From the NCBI RefSeq assembly GCF_964036595.1, contig NZ_OZ038523.1, positions 3,044,501 to 3,108,500 of the forward strand: DNA of 64,000 nucleotides. Reading direction: 5' to 3'. Each line of letters starts with the position of its first letter. Position 1 is the first letter of the stretch. The stretch is from Tenacibaculum sp. 190524A05c. Its GTDB lineage: Bacteria; Bacteroidota; Bacteroidia; Flavobacteriales; Flavobacteriaceae. Below are positions 19,764 to 28,586 of this stretch, one piece after another. The position numbers and the translations under genes are program-made. The notes under the pieces were generated by a model. The model did not search any database and was not told the DNA's origin. It worked only from the letters and a program-made list of their open reading frames with translations.

Positions 19764-21191
19764 TTAATCTATTTGCGATACTCTTAAGGTGTTTACCATA
19801 CCTTTTTCATCAACAGGCATAGAGCTTAAATTAATCACAAAGTCACCTGTATCTACAAAACCTTTTTCTTTGATAATCTCGTTTAGGTCTTTAATTGTAT
19901 CATCAGTATTTAGTTCTCTATCATAATAAAATGCTCTAACTCCCCATAAAAGGTTTAGTTTTCCTAAGATTCTTCTTTCCGAAGAAAAAGCAATTACATG
20001 TGATTTCGGTCTCCATGCAGAAATTTGGAAGGCAGTATATCCACTATTTGTTAAAGTTGAAATTGCAGATGCTTTAATGTCGTCAGCCATAAGAGCTGCG
20101 TGATAACAAACAGATTTTGTGATGAAACGATTTGTACGAATGTGTGGTGCTTCAATAGGAACTTTAATCAAATCAGAGAATTCAACACTTCCGATAATTT
20201 CTGTCATTTTTTGAATTACCCGAACCGGGTGTTTTCCTACTGAAGTTTCACCAGAAAGCATTACAGCATCAGCTCCATCCATAATTGAATTTGCAACATC
20301 ATTTACCTCCGCTCTTGTTGGAACACTATTTTCAATCATAGTCTCCATCATTTGAGTTGCAATGATTACAGGTATTCTTGCCTTTTTAGCACGTCTTACA
20401 AGCATTTTTTGAATTAATGGTACGTCTTGCATAGGAACTTCTACTCCAAGGTCTCCACGAGCTACCATTAAACCATCGCAATATGGGATCAATGCATCAA
20501 TATTCTCAACTGCTTCAGGTTTTTCGATTTTTGCAATGACTGGAACTCTATATCTAGATTTCTGTTTAATTAAATCTCTTAACATTCGAAGGTCTTCTGG
20601 ATTTCTCACAAAAGATAAAGCAATCCAATCTACTTCTTGTTTTAAAGCGAAAACAACATCCTTTTTGTCCTTTTCTGTTAATGCTGGTAAAGAAATATTT
20701 GTATTTGGAAGATTTACACCTTTTTTTGATTTTAAAGGACCACCTACAATAACTTTTGTGATTACTTCTTTCGTTCTATCAGTAGAAACAACCTCAAATT
20801 GAAGTTTTCCATCATCTACAAGTATATTTTCTCCTGCTTTTACGTCTCTTGGGAACTGCTGATAAGTCATGAAAGCTTTTTCTTTAGTTCCTGTACATTC
20901 TTCAGTGGTAAATATAAAGGTATCTCCGGCTTTAACTTCAACGCCATCTTCCATTATACCAACTCTCAACTTTGGGCCTTGTAAATCGGCTAAAATAGCT
21001 ACATTATAACCTCTTTCTTCATTGATCTCTCTAATTTGGCTTACTCTCTCCTTAACAATATCATAATCAGCATGAGAAAAGTTAATTCTAAAAACATTAA
21101 CACCGGCAGCAGCCATTTCTGCAAGGATCTCTTTCGTATTTGTAGCAGGACCTAAGGTAGCTACAATTTTGGTCTTTTTGTTATGTGGCAT
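19764..21191 (-). CDS. pyk: pyruvate kinase
   Basis: Glycolytic enzyme that transfers phosphate from phosphoenolpyruvate to ADP. The 475 residues hold the signature KIVATLGPAT at the N-terminus, NFSHADYD, ADLQGPKLRVG, the active-site segment IAKIEKPEAVENID with the catalytic Lys and metal-binding Glu, ARGDLGVEVP, and IIATQMMETMIENSVPTRAEVNDVANSI. The C-terminal allosteric domain is present. It is the last gene of the acpP-fabF-rnc-IPExxxVDY-pyk operon, 3 bases after the IPExxxVDY gene, so co-expression of fatty-acid synthesis and late glycolysis is likely. Confidence 0.97.
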   Translation of the reverse strand: MPHNKKTKIVATLGPATNTKEILAEMAAAGVNVFRINFSHADYDIVKERVSQIREINEERGYNVAILADLQGPKLRVGIMEDGVEVKAGDTFIFTTEECTGTKEKAFMTYQQFPRDVKAGENILVDDGKLQFEVVSTDRTKEVITKVIVGGPLKSKKGVNLPNTNISLPALTEKDKKDVVFALKQEVDWIALSFVRNPEDLRMLRDLIKQKSRYRVPVIAKIEKPEAVENIDALIPYCDGLMVARGDLGVEVPMQDVPLIQKMLVRRAKKARIPVIIATQMMETMIENSVPTRAEVNDVANSIMDGADAVMLSGETSVGKHPVRVIQKMTEIIGSVEFSDLIKVPIEAPHIRTNRFITKSVCYHAALMADDIKASAISTLTNSGYTAFQISAWRPKSHVIAFSSERRILGKLNLLWGVRAFYYDRELNTDDTIKDLNEIIKEKGFVDTGDFVINLSSMPVDEKGMVNTLRVSQID

Positions 21192-21194
21192 AGG

Positions 21195-21665
21195 TTAAAA
21201 AATTAAGAATTCTTTAGATTTTAGTGTGTTTGTATCAATATTATATGAAGTAATTACTTGAGGAATCTCATTAATTACTTCGTTAATTTTATCTATTCTA
21301 TGTTGAGTAAATTCACCTTCTAATTTCAAGAAATAATCAACTTTCTTTTTTTCAGGTAATAAAAATAGTCTTGTCTCACTTTCTGAGAATAATCCCAAAT
21401 TATCTCCTTGAATTTTGGTTTTATACACGTTCGAAACTAAAAACCAACTGTTATCTGTTTGATAATTGGTGTATTCATATAACGGAAAATAAGCTTCCTT
21501 TGCTTTAATTTTTAAGTCGATGTCATCCTTACATCGCTTAAAATTTATGCTCAAAAAGGAATTTAACAAGTAAGCAAGCTGATAGTCTTCTAATGCACTA
21601 TGAATACCAAAAATGTGATATTCTGTACAAGAAAAATCGTCGAAACTTACCGTATGAACCTGCAT
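21195..21665 (-). CDS. IPExxxVDY-family protein
   Basis: 156 residues with no signal peptide or membrane helix. The family motif is present as LPEKKKVDYFLKL (about 103-115); the Ile-Pro-Glu is Leu-Pro-Glu here. The N-terminal SALEDYQLAYLLNSFLSINF segment is also characteristic. This small Bacteroidota protein usually sits between rnc and pyk, exactly as here, but its function is not established. The genomic link suggests a role near RNA processing or glycolysis; nothing in the sequence shows catalytic residues. Confidence 0.85.
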   Translation of the reverse strand: MQVHTVSFDDFSCTEYHIFGIHSALEDYQLAYLLNSFLSINFKRCKDDIDLKIKAKEAYFPLYEYTNYQTDNSWFLVSNVYKTKIQGDNLGLFSESETRLFLLPEKKKVDYFLKLEGEFTQHRIDKINEVINEIPQVITSYNIDTNTLKSKEFLIF

Positions 21666-21749
21666 AAAAGTGATTAATTACTCACATGCTAAGTTAAAGA
21701 ATGTATTGATAAGAAATTGTGAAAAAAACGAAAACGATTTCGATTTTAA

Positions 21750-22490
21750 CTATTGAAGATCGCTAATTTCGTTCTGAAAAGCATAATATACTCTCTTTGC
21801 GGCCATTTCCTCGGCCTTTTTCTTAGAAGTTGCTCTTCCTTTAGCAATCTTTTGCCCGTCTATATAAACGATAACGCTAAAGTGTTTTTGGATTTGTTTT
21901 CCTGTATCCTCGTAGCTTTCGAATAAATACTTTCTTTTAGTCTTTTGACACCACTCAATAATATATCCTTTGTAACTAGAAATTTTATTTTCTAATTTCT
22001 GTAAATCTACATAAGGAATAATAACTTGATCGTAAATGAATTGATGGCAATAATTATATCCGCGATCCAAATAAACGGCACCAACTAAAGCTTCGAATAT
22101 ATTACCGTGAATATTATCTCCGATTTGATTTTGATTAATGTTCGATTTTACAAATCGAATGAGATCTAAATCTTTACCCAGCTTATTTAAGCTTTCTCTA
22201 CTTACAACTTTAGAACGCATCTGTGTAAGATAACCTTCGTTACCTTTTGGAGCCTCTTTATATAAAAAAGAAGCGATAACAGAACCCAAAATAGCATCAC
22301 CTAAAAACTCTAATCGTTCATAATTAATAGGCTTACCTTTACTATCAGTCATTTTAAGAGATCTATGAATAAACGCTCTTTTATAATGATGAAGCTTTAT
22401 AGGTTTAAAGTTGAGTAGTGCTTTTAAGTCATAATAAAATTCTTCGTCGTCCTTAGTTTTAGGTCTAACTATTTTACGAAGAAAATTCAT
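21750..22490 (-). CDS. rnc: ribonuclease III
   Basis: Double-strand RNA endonuclease for rRNA processing and RNA decay, 246 residues. The signature NYERLEFLGDAILGSV (about 60-75) carries the Mg-binding Glu and Asp, and a second acidic site lies in GNIFEALVGAVYLD (about 129-142). The C-terminal double-stranded-RNA-binding domain covers about 165-240, with KGRATSKKKAEEMAAKRV. An N-terminal extension of about 25 residues is usual in this phylum. It starts 15 bases after fabF on the same strand and belongs to the acpP operon. Confidence 0.97.
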   Translation of the reverse strand: MNFLRKIVRPKTKDDEEFYYDLKALLNFKPIKLHHYKRAFIHRSLKMTDSKGKPINYERLEFLGDAILGSVIASFLYKEAPKGNEGYLTQMRSKVVSRESLNKLGKDLDLIRFVKSNINQNQIGDNIHGNIFEALVGAVYLDRGYNYCHQFIYDQVIIPYVDLQKLENKISSYKGYIIEWCQKTKRKYLFESYEDTGKQIQKHFSVIVYIDGQKIAKGRATSKKKAEEMAAKRVYYAFQNEISDLQ

Positions 22491-22505
22491 ATGAGGAGAT
22501 ATTTA

Positions 22506-23756
22506 TTAATCTAACTTTCTAAAAGCTACACAGGCATTATGACCACCAAATCCGAAAGTATTACTCATGGCTACTTTGATTTCTCTTTTTTGCGGTGTAT
22601 TCAAAGTAAGATTTAAATCTGGGTTAATGTTTTCATCAACCGTAGAATGATTAATAGTCGGAGGAACAATTCCATGTTTCATTGCTAAAATAGAAGCAAC
22701 GGCTTCAATAGCACCAGCAGCACCAAGTAAGTGCCCTGTCATGGATTTTGTAGAGTTAATATTAATATTCTTAGCATGATCTCCAAACACTTCAGAAATT
22801 GCTTTTAATTCAGCAACATCTCCAAGAGGAGTTGAAGTACCATGTGTATTAATATGATCAACATCTTCTGGTTTAATACCAGCGTTTTCTAAACAGTTTT
22901 TCATAACTGCTATTACTCCTAATCCATCAGGATGTGGAGCTGTCATATGATGAGCATCAGAAGATAAACCACCACCAATAACTTCAGCGTAAATTTTAGC
23001 ACCTCTAGCTTTCGCGTGTTCGTATTCTTCCAAAATTAATGCACCAGCACCTTCTCCAAGAACAAAACCATCTCTTTCAGCATCAAAAGGTCTTGATGCA
23101 GCTTCTGGATTATCATTTCTTGTAGATAATGCATGCATCGCATTAAATCCACCCATACCAGCAATTGTAACTGCTGCTTCACTACCTCCAGATACAATTA
23201 CGTCACAATGACCTAATCGTATATAGTTTAAAGCATCGATTAGCGCATTTGCTGAAGATGCACATGCAGATACAGTAGTGTAATTTGGCCCCATGAAACC
23301 ATGCTTAATAGAAATGTGTCCGGGAGCGATATCTGCAATCATTTTAGGTATAAAGAAAGGATTGAATCTAGGACTTCCGTCACCTTTCGCGTAATTTAAA
23401 ACTTCATCTTGGAAAGTTTCTAAACCACCGATTCCGGCTCCCCAAATCACTCCAACTCTATACTTATCAACAGTGTCTAGATTTAAATCAGCGTCTTGAA
23501 TAGCTTCATTAGAAGCAATCATAGCATACTGAGTAAACCTATCCATTCGTCTTGATTCCTTTCTATCAATGTAATCTTTTACATTGAAATTTTTTAGTTC
23601 ACAAGCGAAACGAGTCTTGAACTTGGCAGCATCAAAGTATGTTATAGGTGCCGCTCCGCTAACTCCGTTAACTAAGCCATTCCAATATTCTTCAATATTA
23701 TTTCCTATCGGCGTTAATGCGCCAAGTCCAGTTATTACAACTCGTTTTAATTGCAT
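22506..23756 (-). CDS. fabF: beta-ketoacyl-ACP synthase II
   Basis: Condensing enzyme of type II fatty-acid elongation, which adds malonyl-ACP units to acyl-ACP. The 416 residues match family size. The Cys-His-His triad is visible: Cys in TVSACASSANALIDA (about 164), His in NTHGTSTPLGD (about 304) and His in STKSMTGHLLGAAGA (about 341). The C-terminal NTFGFGGHNACVAF is typical. It is 6 bases downstream of acpP, its carrier protein, so the two are co-transcribed. Confidence 0.98.
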   Translation of the reverse strand: MQLKRVVITGLGALTPIGNNIEEYWNGLVNGVSGAAPITYFDAAKFKTRFACELKNFNVKDYIDRKESRRMDRFTQYAMIASNEAIQDADLNLDTVDKYRVGVIWGAGIGGLETFQDEVLNYAKGDGSPRFNPFFIPKMIADIAPGHISIKHGFMGPNYTTVSACASSANALIDALNYIRLGHCDVIVSGGSEAAVTIAGMGGFNAMHALSTRNDNPEAASRPFDAERDGFVLGEGAGALILEEYEHAKARGAKIYAEVIGGGLSSDAHHMTAPHPDGLGVIAVMKNCLENAGIKPEDVDHINTHGTSTPLGDVAELKAISEVFGDHAKNININSTKSMTGHLLGAAGAIEAVASILAMKHGIVPPTINHSTVDENINPDLNLTLNTPQKREIKVAMSNTFGFGGHNACVAFRKLD

Positions 23757-23762
23757 ATATTC

Positions 23763-23999
23763 TTATTTTTTCGCTTCTTCAATATAGCTAATTGCTTGAC
23801 CAACTGTAGCAATGTTCTCTGCTTGATCGTCTGGGATTTGAATATCAAATTCCTTTTCGAATTCCATAATTAACTCAACAGTGTCTAACGAGTCTGCTCC
23901 TAAATCGTTAGTGAAACTTGCTTCGTTAGTTACTTCGTTATCGTCTACTCCTAATTTATCAACGATAATTGCTTTTACTCTAGATGCAATGTCTGACAT
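23763..23999 (-). CDS. acpP: acyl carrier protein
   Basis: 78-residue acidic carrier for fatty-acid synthesis. The phosphopantetheine attachment serine is in the canonical motif [15 protein letters not shown] (Ser about 37). Helix-rich, negatively charged, no signal peptide. It is the first gene of the minus-strand operon, immediately before fabF, and diverges from purN. Its promoter -7 element is at 24031-24038. High expression is expected and codon use is regular. Confidence 0.98.
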   Translation of the reverse strand: MSDIASRVKAIIVDKLGVDDNEVTNEASFTNDLGADSLDTVELIMEFEKEFDIQIPDDQAENIATVGQAISYIEEAKK

Positions 24000-24030
24000 A
24001 ATTTTTTAATTTTTAAATTTAAAATCGAGG

Positions 24031-24038
24031 CAAAAATA
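24031..24038 (-). promoter_or_regulatory. -7 promoter element of the acpP operon
   Basis: Reads TATTTTTG on the minus strand, followed by CC, a good TAnnTTTG match 32 bases upstream of the acpP ATG. No clear -33 TTG is seen at the expected distance. Confidence 0.55.
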
Positions 24039-24167
24039 CAAATCTTAGTTTTTAATTCTAATTTTTGCTCAAAAATGTGGGGTCTAAAATAAAAAATCTT
24101 TTTATTCGGACCTCAATCATGTTAATAATTATTGTTTTTTTGCAGTAACTATATAGTGTTGTAGATT

Positions 24168-24743
24168 ATGAAACGAATTGTAATTTTTGCGTCCGGCTCT
24201 GGTAGTAATGCCGAAAATATTATTGGGTTTTTTCAAACTAAAAAATCTATTTCTGTTACTCATGTGCTTACTAACAATCAGCGTGCCAAAGTTTTAGATA
24301 GGTGTAAAAGACTGAATATCAATAGTTCTGTTTTTAATAAAGAAGATTTCACAGTAACAGATAAAGTGCTAGATTTTCTTAAAAAAGAAGCAGATTACAT
24401 CATTTTAGCTGGATTTCTATGGCGTATTCCTAGTAAGATAGTTGAAGCTTTTCCTGATAGAATAATAAATATTCATCCTGCATTATTACCAAAATATGGA
24501 GGAAAAGGTATGTATGGAATGAATGTACATAAAGCTGTAAAAGACAATTCTGAGAAGGAAACCGGGATAACAATTCATTATGTGAACGAAAATTATGACG
24601 AAGGAGCAATCATATTTCAGGCGAAAACAGAACTAACTAATGAAGATTCTCCTGAAGATATTGCACAAAAAGTTCATGATTTAGAGTATAAATATTTCCC
24701 AGAGATCATCGAAAAAGTAATTTTAGAGGAAGAAATTGGCTAA
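24168..24743 (+). CDS. purN: phosphoribosylglycinamide formyltransferase
   Basis: Third-step purine enzyme, which formylates glycinamide ribonucleotide using 10-formyl-tetrahydrofolate. 191 residues. The nucleotide loop is FASGSGSNAENI (about 7-18), and the active-site segment is INIHPALLPKYGGKGMYG with catalytic Asn and His (about 104-110). The conserved Asp lies in VNENYDEGAIIFQ. The divergent position beside acpP is common in this phylum. Its last 8 bases overlap the start of the RNase H gene, so the two are coupled. Confidence 0.96.
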   Translation: MKRIVIFASGSGSNAENIIGFFQTKKSISVTHVLTNNQRAKVLDRCKRLNINSSVFNKEDFTVTDKVLDFLKKEADYIILAGFLWRIPSKIVEAFPDRIINIHPALLPKYGGKGMYGMNVHKAVKDNSEKETGITIHYVNENYDEGAIIFQAKTELTNEDSPEDIAQKVHDLEYKYFPEIIEKVILEEEIG

Positions 24744-25374
24744 AAAAAAGAAATATTATGTTGTCTGGAAAGGCAAAAAACCTGGGATTTATAACACTTG
24801 GGAAATGTGTAAGCAGCAAATTAATGGTTTTGAAGGGGCGCAATACAAATCTTTTGCTTCAGAATCTGAAGCGAAATTAGCTTTTAAAAAGACCTTTAAT
24901 GATTATAAAGGTGTTAATACTAAAAAAGCTACGCTAACCAATGAAGAGCTTGCAAAGATTGGGAAACCTATTTTGCAAAGTTTATCTGTTGATGCGGCTT
25001 GTGCAGGGAATCCTGGGATAATGGAGTATAGGGGAGTAGATACAAAAACGAAAAAGCAAATATTTATTCAGGGACCATTTAAAGAAGGTACTAATAATAT
25101 TGGTGAATTTTTGGCTATTGTTCATGGTTTAGCCTTTTTGAAAAATAAAAAAGCGTTTAACTATCCTATATATACGGACTCTAAAATTGCCATGAGTTGG
25201 GTTAAAAAGAAACAATGCAGAACTAATATTACTTTTACAAAAGATAATAAAGAACTACTCGAATTAATTAAACGAGCAGAAGTTTGGTTGAAAGAAAATA
25301 CGTACTCTAATCCAATATTAAAATGGGAAACAAAAGCTTGGGGAGAAATTCCTGCAGATTTTGGTAGAAAATAA
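24736..25374 (+). CDS. rnhA: ribonuclease HI with N-terminal viroplasmin-like domain
   Basis: 212 residues degrading RNA of RNA-DNA hybrids. The N-terminal 50 residues form the hybrid-binding (Caulimovirus viroplasmin/RNase H1 N-terminal) domain: KYYVVWKGKKPGIYNTWEMCKQQINGFEGAQYKSF. The RNase H fold follows, with acidic catalytic positions in LSVDAACAGNPG (Asp), NIGEFLAIVHGL (Glu) and IYTDSKIAMSWV (Asp). The start is TTG 24736, overlapping the purN stop by 8 bases. No ATG precedes the N-terminal domain, so TTG is favoured. Confidence 0.92.
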   Translation: MAKKKKYYVVWKGKKPGIYNTWEMCKQQINGFEGAQYKSFASESEAKLAFKKTFNDYKGVNTKKATLTNEELAKIGKPILQSLSVDAACAGNPGIMEYRGVDTKTKKQIFIQGPFKEGTNNIGEFLAIVHGLAFLKNKKAFNYPIYTDSKIAMSWVKKKQCRTNITFTKDNKELLELIKRAEVWLKENTYSNPILKWETKAWGEIPADFGRK

Positions 25375-25377
25375 ATC

Positions 25378-25797
25378 CTATTGAATATAACTTCTTAATG
25401 TATCAATTATAGCTTTGATTTCTTCAGGTGGATTATCGTCATCGAATTCGCTAGATACATAATTAGTTTCACCAATTTTTATTGCTAATGTAGCACGTAA
25501 GGCACCGTCAAAGGCTCTTTTATTGGAAGGAGCTTTAAGCTCCGAAATGTTTTTAATGTTGATCTTGTTAATTAAAGCTTCAAGCTCTTTTCTTTGAGAA
25601 GCATTTATCGCATAAGTTTTTGAATTTCCATGAGTCTTATAAAATACGGTATAATCCGATACTGTAATGTTCTCTAAACTACCTCTTGTTTGTGCGTTAA
25701 AAACAATTTCTTTTATGGATTCTTGAGTAGAATTGGATTTTTGGGAAACACAACTCAGTGTGCTTAATATGATAATAAGGGAAATAAATGCTTTCAT
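25378..25797 (-). CDS. small lipoprotein, function unknown
   Basis: 139 residues starting with a lipoprotein signal peptide (LSTLSCVSQ, Cys16). The mature part (about 30-139) is a compact alpha/beta domain with FNAQTRGSLENITVSDYTVFYKTHG and a C-terminal helix. No family is recognised with confidence and no catalytic motif stands out. It converges on the RNase H gene with only 3 bases between stops. A terminator for the neighbouring cysteine desulfurase lies just upstream of it, so it is probably transcribed alone. Confidence 0.7.
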   Translation of the reverse strand: MKAFISLIIILSTLSCVSQKSNSTQESIKEIVFNAQTRGSLENITVSDYTVFYKTHGNSKTYAINASQRKELEALINKINIKNISELKAPSNKRAFDGALRATLAIKIGETNYVSSEFDDDNPPEEIKAIIDTLRSYIQ

Positions 25798-25810
25798 TTT
25801 TATAAAATTA

Positions 25811-25838
25811 AAAAAAGCGCCATACGAATATGACGCTT
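25811..25838 (-). terminator. terminator of the cysteine desulfurase gene
   Basis: On the minus strand AAGCGTCATA and TATGGCGCTT pair (one mismatch) around a short loop, followed by six T. It lies 52 bases past the desulfurase stop. Confidence 0.75.
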
Positions 25839-25889
25839 AAATATATAAATCTTTTTGTGTTTTATTACCAATAGATTCAAGTCGGTTTA

Positions 25890-27101
25890 TTAACTCAGCA
25901 TCATTTTTGCTTTTTTAACTGCAGCTACTAATGTGTCAATTTCTTCTGTTGTATTGTAAAAAGATAATGACGCTCTAACTGTCCCAGGAATTTTAAAATA
26001 ATCCATAATTGGTTGGGCACAATGATGGCCTGTTCTTACTGCAATTCCTAGTTTATCTAAAATACTTCCTATATCATAAGGATGGATTCCTTCTATATTA
26101 AATGAAATCACAGAAGTTTTATGAGCAGTACCATAAATTTTTAAACCTTCTATTTGAGATAACGCTTCTGTAGCGTAGGCTAAAAGTTCATTTTCTCTTT
26201 GTTGGATAATATTAAAACCAATAGCATTCATATAATCTACTGCAGCTCCAAAAGCAATTCCTCCGCAAATATTTGGAGTTCCTGCTTCGAATTTATGAGG
26301 CAATCCTGCATAAGTAGTTTTTTCGAAAGTTACCGTTTCAATCATTTCTCCCCCACCTTGATATGGAGGTAATAATTCCAATAATTCTTGTTTACCGTAT
26401 AAGATTCCAACACCTGTTGGTCCGCACATTTTATGAGCAGATGCAACATAAAAATCTACATCTAATCCCTGAACATCTGGTTTTATATGCGGACAAGCTT
26501 GCGCTCCATCAATTAAAACATATGCTCCAAATTTATGCGCTTTATGAATTATAGTTTCAATAGGATTTATTGTTCCTAATGCATTTGAAACATGATTACA
26601 GAATACAAGTTTTGTTTTATTGCTTAATAACTGATCAAAAACATCCATTTGAAGTGAACCATCGTCATCCATAGGAATTACCTTTAAAACAGCACCAGTT
26701 TTTTCACACATCATTTGCCAAGGAACAATATTTGAATGGTGTTCTAATGCAGATACGATAACTTCGTCTCCCTCTTTTAAAATAGATGAAAAACCAGAAG
26801 CAACAATGTTTACACTTTCCGTAGTACCAGCAGTCAAAATTATCTCATAAGAATGCTTAGCATTAAAGTGTTTTTGAATTTTGATTCGCGCCTCCTCATA
26901 CTTATCTGTCGCTTCTTGACTCAACGTATGTACTCCACGATGAATATTTGCGTTATAGTTAGTATAATAATCAACAATGGTACCGATAACTTGCGTTGGT
27001 GTTTGAGAAGTAGCACCGTTATCAAAGTATATTAATGGTTTACCATGAACTTTTCTTTTTAATATTGGGAAATCTTCACGGATTGTATTAATGTCAAACA
27101 T
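25890..27101 (-). CDS. sufS: cysteine desulfurase, SufS/CsdA type
   Basis: Pyridoxal-phosphate enzyme that removes sulfur from cysteine for Fe-S cluster assembly. 403 residues of group II type. Motifs: YFDNGATSQTP at the N-terminus, ALEHHSNIVPWQ, DGAQACPHIKPDVQGLDVDFYVASAHKMCGPTG with the PLP Lys (about 222), and the persulfide Cys in RTGHHCAQP (about 360). It is alone here, without sufBCD or sufE, with its own terminator and a divergent serine hydrolase gene. The assignment to SufS over CsdA rests on general similarity. Confidence 0.93.
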   Translation of the reverse strand: MFDINTIREDFPILKRKVHGKPLIYFDNGATSQTPTQVIGTIVDYYTNYNANIHRGVHTLSQEATDKYEEARIKIQKHFNAKHSYEIILTAGTTESVNIVASGFSSILKEGDEVIVSALEHHSNIVPWQMMCEKTGAVLKVIPMDDDGSLQMDVFDQLLSNKTKLVFCNHVSNALGTINPIETIIHKAHKFGAYVLIDGAQACPHIKPDVQGLDVDFYVASAHKMCGPTGVGILYGKQELLELLPPYQGGGEMIETVTFEKTTYAGLPHKFEAGTPNICGGIAFGAAVDYMNAIGFNIIQQRENELLAYATEALSQIEGLKIYGTAHKTSVISFNIEGIHPYDIGSILDKLGIAVRTGHHCAQPIMDYFKIPGTVRASLSFYNTTEEIDTLVAAVKKAKMMLS

Positions 27102-27167
27102 GAAAAAATTAATTTATAACAAAAATAAGGCTATGTTCTCAAACGAACAATCAAACACTTAAATTCT

Positions 27168-27175
27168 TACATTTG
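27168..27175 (+). promoter_or_regulatory. -7 promoter element of the serine hydrolase gene
   Basis: TACATTTG matches TAnnTTTG and lies 18 bases before ATG 27194. The in-frame TTG at 27173 falls within it. Confidence 0.6.
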
Positions 27176-27193
27176 TCTAAAAAGTACACTTAT

Positions 27194-28516
27194 ATGAAAA
27201 TTTTAAAGAAAAGTCTATTATTGCTTTTCACCATTTTACTTCTAGCAGTTTTTTACAATTACCCAAAATTGAATATACTCGCTGGATATTCCTCAAAAAT
27301 GACGGGTTCTTCCGTATTTTTAGCTAAAAGAAATTTAGCATTTACAGATAGCACCGATACTAATTTTTCTCCAATTGATTTAGCACATAACAGTGTAGAT
27401 GAAAAATCTAAAACAGCGAAGTCTTCTGCTTTTGGTCTATTGACTAGAAAATCGGTTTACAGAGAAGGTTTTGGAAATGTGTTATTAGTTGACGGAGTAG
27501 AGTTAGATAAATCGATGTCAATACCTCAGAGGTCTGTACCGAATAATTCTACTGAGTTTCCTTATGGAAATGCAGAACCTAAAGATTCTGTTTTTGCAAA
27601 TATTGATTATGATAAGCTGAATTCTACAGTTGCGTCAATGTTTAATGATGTGAATAAAACTAGAGCCATTTTAGTTATTCATAAAGACAAGATTATTGCA
27701 GAGCGTTATGATACAGGTTTCAATAAGGAATCTTTATTACTTGGATGGTCAATGACTAAAAGTATTACGAGTACTTTATTCGGAGTTTTGCAATGTCAAG
27801 GAAAAATGGATGTTTATGAAAAAGCTCCATTTGAAGAATGGAAGAATGATGAGAGAAAGAATATTACCATTCATAATTTATTACAAATGAATAGTGGTTT
27901 AGAATGGAATGAGGATTATAACTCTATTTCTGATGTTACAAAGATGTTGTTTTTGACAGAAGATGTTACTAAAATTCAAATTGATAAGCCTTTAGTTGGA
28001 AAGCCAAATGAAACTTGGAATTATTCATCGGGAACTACAAATGTTTTATCCGGGATATTAAGGAAACAATTTAAAACTCATAAAGAGTATTTAGATTTTT
28101 GGTATACGGGATTAATAGATAGAATTGGAATGAACTCAATGGTTGTGGAAACCGATATGAGTGGAAACTATGTTGGTTCTTCATATGCATGGGCAACTGC
28201 GAGAGATTGGGCGAAATTTGGTTTGTTGTATTTGCATAATGGTAATTGGAATGGAGATGCTTTATTCGATAAAGATTGGGTGAAATACGCAACAACTCCA
28301 ACACCTACATCTGATGGATGGTACGGAGCACAAATTTGGTTAAATGCTGGTGGTAGATATCCTGATGTTCCAAAGAATATGTTTTCTTTCAACGGTTATC
28401 AAGGGCAGAATGTATTTATTTTACCTGATCAAGATTTAGTTGTTGTAAGATTGGGATTAACCAAGAATGCAGATGTAAACAACTTCTTAAGTGGAGTCAT
28501 AAATTCTTTCAAATAA
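27194..28516 (+). CDS. class C beta-lactamase-like serine hydrolase
   Basis: 440 residues from ATG 27194, with one N-terminal hydrophobic segment (about 5-20) that exports or anchors it. The serine-penicillin-recognition fold is shown by SMTKSITSTLFG (Ser-x-x-Lys, the nucleophile motif, about 190), the Tyr motif YSSGTTNVLSG (about 280) and the C-terminal NGYQGQNVFILPDQDLVVVRLG. Such proteins include esterases, D-aminopeptidases and peptidoglycan-acting enzymes as well as beta-lactamases. Substrate and antibiotic resistance cannot be concluded. It is monocistronic with its own promoter and a strong terminator. Confidence 0.88.
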   Translation: MKILKKSLLLLFTILLLAVFYNYPKLNILAGYSSKMTGSSVFLAKRNLAFTDSTDTNFSPIDLAHNSVDEKSKTAKSSAFGLLTRKSVYREGFGNVLLVDGVELDKSMSIPQRSVPNNSTEFPYGNAEPKDSVFANIDYDKLNSTVASMFNDVNKTRAILVIHKDKIIAERYDTGFNKESLLLGWSMTKSITSTLFGVLQCQGKMDVYEKAPFEEWKNDERKNITIHNLLQMNSGLEWNEDYNSISDVTKMLFLTEDVTKIQIDKPLVGKPNETWNYSSGTTNVLSGILRKQFKTHKEYLDFWYTGLIDRIGMNSMVVETDMSGNYVGSSYAWATARDWAKFGLLYLHNGNWNGDALFDKDWVKYATTPTPTSDGWYGAQIWLNAGGRYPDVPKNMFSFNGYQGQNVFILPDQDLVVVRLGLTKNADVNNFLSGVINSFK

Positions 28517-28540
28517 GAATAAAGAAATAATCATAAAAAA

Positions 28541-28568
28541 AAGCTCGAGTTTAACTCGAGCTTTTTTA
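28541..28568. terminator. bidirectional terminator between the serine hydrolase and pitA-like genes
   Basis: AAGCTCGAGTT and AACTCGAGCTT pair perfectly around a single central base, flanked by A and T runs on both sides. It is placed between convergent genes. Confidence 0.9.
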
Positions 28569-28586
28569 TTTTTTAGAATGATAATT

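Noticed and set aside
27173..27175. Upstream in-frame TTG as start of the serine hydrolase (likewise 5878, 16283, 17791, 48457, 53027 and 56364 for their genes)
   Set aside because: Most of these TTG codons lie inside or next to a TAnnTTTG promoter element; all are followed by an ATG where the signal peptide or conserved domain begins.
27194..28516. Antibiotic resistance beta-lactamase
   Set aside because: The serine-Lys motif is shared by esterases and peptidases; nothing in the sequence shows antibiotic hydrolysis.
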